Below are positions 31,329-36,517 of a stretch of DNA of 36,517 nt, piece by piece (within the stretch, counting starts at the first letter, position 1; each line of letters begins with the position of its first letter). This DNA comes from Glomus cerebriforme (Eukaryota; Glomeromycota; Glomeromycetes; Glomerales; Glomeraceae), in assembly GCA_003550305.1 (NCBI GenBank), contig QKYT01000008.1, positions 439,806 to 476,322 on the forward strand, given 5' to 3'. The translations under genes were made by a program, and so were the position numbers. The notes beneath the pieces were generated by a model, which saw only the letters and a program-made list of their open reading frames with translations, did no database searches and had not been told where the DNA came from.

Positions 31329-32853
31329 ATGTTATCACAATTCCTTTCGAAATTAAGTCAAAATTATATTGAATTATTGGAAGATGACGAATATTATGAT
31401 ATTACAATTGAAGTCGGTGAAGATCCTAACGTAAAAATATTTCGTGCGCATATGAATATTTTATGCTATCGTTCCCCATATTTTCGACGAACTTTATCTT
31501 CTAATAAAAAGAATAATGATAATGTTCTAACTCATATTAAATTACCGAATATATTACCAGATATCTTTCAAATCATTTTAGAGTAAGTTTATATAAAAAA
31601 TAAATTTTAATTATTTTTTTTTTTTTTTGAATTGTCATAATCTCTAATAATTAAATTTTTTAAGGTATATTTATGGTGGTATTCTTTCATTGAATGGACA
31701 AAGTAATTCAGAGATTTATGAAGTCTTATTGGCAGCGGATGAATTTCTTCTTCAAGAAATAGTTGATTGTTTACAAAATTATTTTATTGAAAATAAATCA
31801 AGATGGTTGGGACAACATTTTGAACTTATTCATCGAACAAGTTTTCAATCCAATTCATTATTAGCACTTCAAAGATTTTGTACAGATTTTATGGTAAAAG
31901 CTCCAGAGAAAATATTTAAATCGTTAGATTTTACATCACTTCCTGAAAAATCTTTAATTCAACTCATCAGAAGAGATGATTTACAAATGAAAGAAATTGA
32001 AATTTGGGAACATGTATTAAAATGGGGACTTGCACAAAATCCTACACTTCTTTCAGATCCTAATACTTGGTCAGATGATGATTTTGAAACAATGGAAAAA
32101 ACTTTACAACATTGTTTAACTTTGATTAGATTTTTTAGTTTATCATCTAAAGAATTCTTACAAAAAGTTCGACCTTATAAAAAACTTTTAAAACGTAAAC
32201 TTTATGAAGATATTTTAAATTCTCATTTAGATCCTGAAAGTGAACCAACTGATAATGTTTCACTCCCAAGAAGTATTAAAGTTGAAAGAATTATTGATTC
32301 AAAAATTGTTAATTTAGTTATTGCATCAACTGTTGCAAGATGGATTGATAAAACAGTTATTATCAATAATAGTAAATTTGCTCATACTAGAGAATTATAT
32401 TTACCATATAAATTTGAATTATTATTAAGAGGAAGTCGAGATGGATTAACACCTAGAAGATTTCATGAATTATGTGATCATAAATCAAATACTGTTACTT
32501 TTATTAAAGTAAAAGGTACAGAAGAAATACTTGGAGGATATAATCCTTTAAAATGGGAATCATCTAGTAAATGGGGTATAACTAATAATAGTTTTATTTT
32601 TTCATTTAAGAATAAGGATAATTTAATTAAAAATGCGTTTGTTAGTAATATAGAAAATTCAGATCGTGCATTACGTTATGAACCTACATATGGTCCATGT
32701 TTTGGAAATGATATTTTTATATGTTCCAATGGACCTACATCAAATTACAATTATGTTTATTGTGTTAAGGATAATTATGAAAAAGCAATAAGAGATACAA
32801 AAGATTATTTTTCTATAGAAGATTATGAAGTATTTCAAATCTTAAAGAGATAA
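31329..32853 (+). CDS. BTB-TLDc domain protein, copy D (2 exons, 480 aa)
   Basis: Exons are 31329-31582 and 31665-32853, in phase 2 (ILE / YIYGG). Exon 1 has the same length, 254 nt, as in copies A and C. The BTB domain spans about 8-118 (YYDITIEVGEDPNVKIFRAH), then a BACK-like region (IWEHVLKWG at 198-206) and TLDc (about 297-477; FELLLRGSRDGLTPRRFHEL, ILGGYNPLKW, FSIEDYEVFQI). It starts MLSQFL where the other copies have MSTQFL. It is the most diverged copy in the 3' half (SLPRSIKVERIIDSKIV, then ASTVARWIDK where the others read STISRQIDK), but nearly identical to copy A over the first ~125 residues. It is intact with no frame breaks. Cytosolic or nuclear; function unknown beyond domain family. 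Confidence 0.93.
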
Positions 32854-35514
32854 ATGTAGTATTTTTGTATATTAATTTTATTATTATATTATATTTAAAC
32901 ACTGATTTATTTTATACTTGATATTTTTTATGTACATACAATAATCCTATTATTGGGATTACATTGGTCTTTGACCGATATTTTAACGCCCCGTTTAATA
33001 ACATACAACCTTAAATGAATGCCAAAAAAAAAAAAGATTTAAAATGTGTTATTAATATTTAGAACCTCTAAATTTGTTCATATCAATTCTTTCTATCTAT
33101 AAAATTACTTTAAATCAATGATATTTACACGACATTTTGTGCCGAATAAACTGTTAATTATTTACAACATTTATGCTATCAACCGGAATTTCACTGCGGG
33201 GATTCAGAGTACACAACGGGTAGAGGTAACCAATAAATAATCAAAGACAAACAAATAAATTTCAGATTATATTAATTATAAAAATTTTGTAGATAAAGTA
33301 ATATTTAATTATGGAAATTATGGATCGATTTCGAAATACTCGTAACAAAATTTTCTAAAATATTATTATATAAATATATAATATATCAAATTTTTCTAAG
33401 GAGAAAATGTTTATTAATTTTTATTAGCGGTTTTTAAACAAAAATCATTAAATTGTTGATTTTTTTTTATTTCATCCTTTTGTAACCGCGCGAAGAACAA
33501 AAGATACAGTAAATTGAAATATTCATATTTCAAAATATCAAATTTGATCGCTTATATTAAATAATAAATTTTATTTAATACTTTAAATTTTCTAAAATAT
33601 GTTTTTACAACATTTCAAAAAAGAATGATGAATGTTGATTTCTGCATCATTTGTATAAGCTCCGATTTAGCTGTAAATTTCTCTTGCGCAAAATCGTCAA
33701 CATTTTTTTTTTTACTTTTGTCGTTAAATTAATTTTCAATATTCATCATTTTTTTAAGCTTTTAATAGAAAGCTAAAAAATCATGGATGATATTAAGTTA
33801 ATAAAAATAAATAAATATTATATTATTTGATCGAAAATTTCTTTTAATATAATAAAAAGAAAATTAAAAATGATCAAGAAGAAAATTTTTAATAATTATT
33901 TTAATAAAATTCTTTTTAAAATAATGAGGAAGTCAATAATAGACCGGAGAAATGTGTGTGCACACAGTCCAACCCATTGTACCTCGGATTTATACATACA
34001 GTATTTGTTCATGTCTAGTCCTACTTTTAATGCTTTCTGAATATGTGACAAATTTTTTCGTACAATTTTTGTACTGGTCCCACAATAATCCCACTCGCCC
34101 GAAGAGATCGGAGTGCCAATTCCCGATCTGTAGGTACTACAGTATCATTGTCAGGTTATTGTTATTCGACAATTCATAATCGAGCTGCGTATCAGCACAT
34201 GGTTTCTCATACATTTATGTGTAACGTAACTATTTCACGCGTGAATAATAACAACTCTTTTTTTCATTTCTTTCATTTTTTTTTTTAAAAAAAAAAAAAA
34301 CTTAATTAGAAAAACTTTTTCAAGTAGATCCTTTTAAATCGATTGGTTCTTTTAAAATATTTGTTTACAACCTTTTTTTTTTTTTTTTTCCACAAAGAAC
34401 TTTTTGTTGGGCTCATATTTATTTACATATTAATAGATAATATATAAATTTAGTTTGTTTATTTGTTTACGCACATTCTAAAAAGTATAATGATATATTT
34501 GATATCGTTATGTGCCGACGATTAGCATGTAATGAATATTATTAATCCGGTCGATCAATCCAAGATTAAAATAAGCATGCTGACCGGCATTAAGAATACT
34601 TGATAATAACGGCAATATATACTGTCCGATACTTATATTTAGTGATTCCCCTTTGATAAACCATTTTGAAACTTAAACATCTTGGATGATTTAAAAGAAA
34701 AAAATCTATGTACACTTGTACAATATATGAAAAATTTTTTAATATCATCCAATTTTTTTTCAATGAAAATACCTTCGTTAAACAAATAATGTAAGGAGTG
34801 ATATAAAATCTGATGTGACACACTGTACATACTTATTTGTGTAATTAATATAATTAAGTGAATTTATAAAAAAGGTAAATAAGAATTTCTTTTTTTTCTA
34901 AAATTATTATTTATTTTAGATACTTATGAATATATATATATATATATTGAGTTAGAACATGTAATGAAAGATATGAAGACTGACTTGAAGGGAAAAATGA
35001 TATTTCCTTCATAAAATTACGGATGCGATATGTTTTAAAACAAAAAAGTTTCATATATTATTATTATTAAATAATGCCAATTAAATTATTTTTAATTACA
35101 TTTATAATAAAATGTTAAACACATCTTTTACGTTTTTTCTTATATTTTTTAAAGTTTTGTCAATTAATCACTTTTTGTTTATTGTAAATATTTATTAATC
35201 GGCAAACCATTTCAAAATATTGTAATTTCATACTTATCAACGAACGTTCGCTCACAATCCACATTCCTTCCACGTTCATAAATATTTACTTTTTATTTAC
35301 ATTATGTTCTAACCGAAAATTCATTCATAAATACTTCATTGGTTGCTCTTGCATAATTAAAAATTCGTGTAATACAAATAAATGGATCATTCTTAATTAG
35401 ATAATATAATATAAATATTAAGTCCTTATTAATTTCAACATATCGTCACTTCTACTTCAGGAAAGAAAATTTTTTTTTTAAAAAANAAAAAAAAAAAAAA
35501 AAATCATAAGTACG
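32854..35514. other. long non-coding region
   Basis: No gene is supported in about 2.7 kb. It contains hairpin repeat copy 3 (32945-33005), a GTGTGCACAC palindrome near 33957, a CCGGTC...GACCGG inverted pair at about 34547-34595, a (TA)n tract near 34930-34948 and long homopolymers. A 75-codon open stretch at 33952-34179 shows no conservation or family features. Confidence 0.55.
32945..33005. repeat. hairpin repeat copy 3
   Basis: TTATTGGGATTACATTGGTC, then TTTGACCGATATTTTAACGCCCC and GTTTAATA. It has the same plan as the copies at 12822 and 25745 (GGTC loop GACCGAT, then CCCC and TTAATA), with more mismatches. It lies about 90 bp downstream of copy D. Confidence 0.55.
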
Positions 35515-36198
35515 ATGAATGTTATTAATAAAAAAGCTTGCAAAAAAAGTAGAAATGAACAAAAAGAAGAAAATAGAAAAGGAAAATCTTCTTTTTTAAT
35601 TGAAAAAAGGGATTCTTCCGCTACATCACATATACCAACGATGCCGACAATGTCAACAAACTATACTACTAATACTATCAAGTCTACGCTATTATCTTCA
35701 AGTCCTACAATAAATTCTGTCAGTTCAAATATATTTTCAGGAGATCATCCATTTAATAAATCATTTTTGGCCGGTATGATAATAGCAATTGTCATTGCCA
35801 TAATATTCATTGGATTTATTATAAAAAAATTGGTTTTTTATAAAACAAAAAGTAATAAAAATCCATTATTGGATTCAATGGCAAGTAGTAATATTAGTGA
35901 ATCTAGTAGTAGTTATATTATTAGTGAATCAAATTTTAATCAAGCTTTGACCGAGTCCAATCTTGAAAATAATAATTCATTATTACTGATTGATTTAGAA
36001 CACAATAACATTAATAATATTAGTAACAACAGTAATTGTGACGAGACTGTTAGTGAAATCACTAATGCAAATTTAAGTAATGATATTGTTGATTATGTTC
36101 CAAAAAATTGTATTTCCGATGAAACTTCAAGTTTTGATATAGATTTAGAATTACCTTCTTCTAAAACCCATGTTAATTGGGAAGATTGTATGAAATAG
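35515..36198 (+). CDS. single-pass membrane protein of unknown function (227 aa)
   Basis: One uninterrupted exon of 228 codons. Residues 1-35 are strongly basic (KKACKKSRNEQKEENRKGK) and 33-76 are Ser/Thr-rich with one N-x-T site (N49). A single hydrophobic helix spans about 84-106 (FLAGMIIAIVIAIIFIGFII), followed by a KK...K basic stop-transfer. A 120-residue Asn/Ser-rich acidic tail ends in ELPSSKTHVNWEDCMK. There is no signal peptide at this start, so either it is a signal-anchor protein or a 5' exon with a signal sequence is missing upstream of the A-run at 35478-35504 (which holds an unresolved N at 35486). The layout recalls fungal wall-stress-sensor-like or other small receptors, but I do not recognise the family. 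Confidence 0.7.
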   Translation: MNVINKKACKKSRNEQKEENRKGKSSFLIEKRDSSATSHIPTMPTMSTNYTTNTIKSTLLSSSPTINSVSSNIFSGDHPFNKSFLAGMIIAIVIAIIFIGFIIKKLVFYKTKSNKNPLLDSMASSNISESSSSYIISESNFNQALTESNLENNNSLLLIDLEHNNINNISNNSNCDETVSEITNANLSNDIVDYVPKNCISDETSSFDIDLELPSSKTHVNWEDCMK

Positions 36199-36517
36199 AA
36201 TCAAAATTATTAAGTATATATATATATGTTATTTATTTTGTATTATAGTAAATGATAAATTTTTTTTTTTTTTTTTTTAAGAAACAAAAGAATCATACAA
36301 AAACAAACGTGAAATTATATGACGCAGTAAATATTTTTATTAGTAAAAATTAGAGTTGCTGCAGCTCCTTTCGTTAAGTTTTTGTTAGTAAGTTTATACT
36401 GATTTGTGACCGATCAATGATGATCATGTCCGTATATAAATATCCCCCACCCCCTTTAAAAAAAAATTTACGGGAATTTTCTCTTTTTGAATTTATTTTT
36501 ATTTTTTTTTTGTTTTG
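36199..36517. other. 3' flank, non-coding
   Basis: AT-rich with a T16 run near 36260 and a C-rich patch at 36443-36454. No feature is recognised before the window ends. Confidence 0.5.

Noticed and set aside
33952..34179. 75-codon plus-strand open stretch with several Cys
   Set aside because: No signal peptide, no Cys spacing of a known small secreted family and no splice context; likely chance.

Overview
This window looks like nuclear DNA from a very AT-rich, intron-rich fungus. The best match is an arbuscular mycorrhizal fungus (Glomeromycotina, Rhizophagus-like). The reasons are the roughly three-quarters A+T base composition, many short 50-120 bp introns, abundant small inverted-repeat elements, and a local array of BTB-TLDc proteins, a family strongly expanded in these fungi. 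The species call is inference; no rRNA or marker gene is present. All multi-exon models were built by hand from splice signals and reading-frame continuity.

Layout. 1-5332 is mostly non-coding. It holds a decayed RBR-type ubiquitin ligase relic (2641-3163, minus), a GC-rich inverted repeat (4014-4153) and a possible Tigger-like remnant (4600-4830). 5333-6360 is a five-exon isopentenyl-diphosphate isomerase (plus). 6431-6691 is an unidentified broken coding relic (minus). 7072-9135 is the mRNA-export factor Gle1 (nine exons, minus). It is divergent from an 18-exon OPT-family oligopeptide transporter (9456-13232, plus), which contains an 11-nt microexon. 13747-14871 is a three-exon ELO fatty-acid elongase (minus). 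14.9-17.8 kb is non-coding, with a 434-bp element carrying 45-bp terminal inverted repeats (16231-16664).

From about 17.8 to 32.9 kb the window is built from duplications. A module made of a GPR1/FUN34/YaaH transporter (minus), a ghost BTB-TLDc gene (plus) and a BTB-TLDc gene (minus) occurs twice in tandem (about 17.78-23.23 and 23.53-28.36 kb). It is followed by two intact BTB-TLDc genes on the plus strand (28634-30140 and 31329-32853). The four main BTB-TLDc copies form a nested palindrome around about 28.5 kb: the inner pair (27.0 and 28.6 kb) and the outer pair (21.7 and 31.3 kb) share introns or promoters. Both transporter copies are intact. The 21.7-kb BTB-TLDc copy carries two single-base frameshifts, and the 27-kb copy is a clear pseudogene. 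A ~750-bp element with terminal inverted repeats sits 22 bp upstream of the first transporter's start codon and is missing from the second copy. The window ends with a single-exon, one-pass membrane protein of unknown function (35515-36198).

The single-copy genes have unrelated housekeeping roles: isoprenoids, mRNA export, peptide uptake and lipid elongation. The duplicated half is the dynamic part, showing birth, decay and recombination of a BTB-TLDc array together with a membrane transporter.
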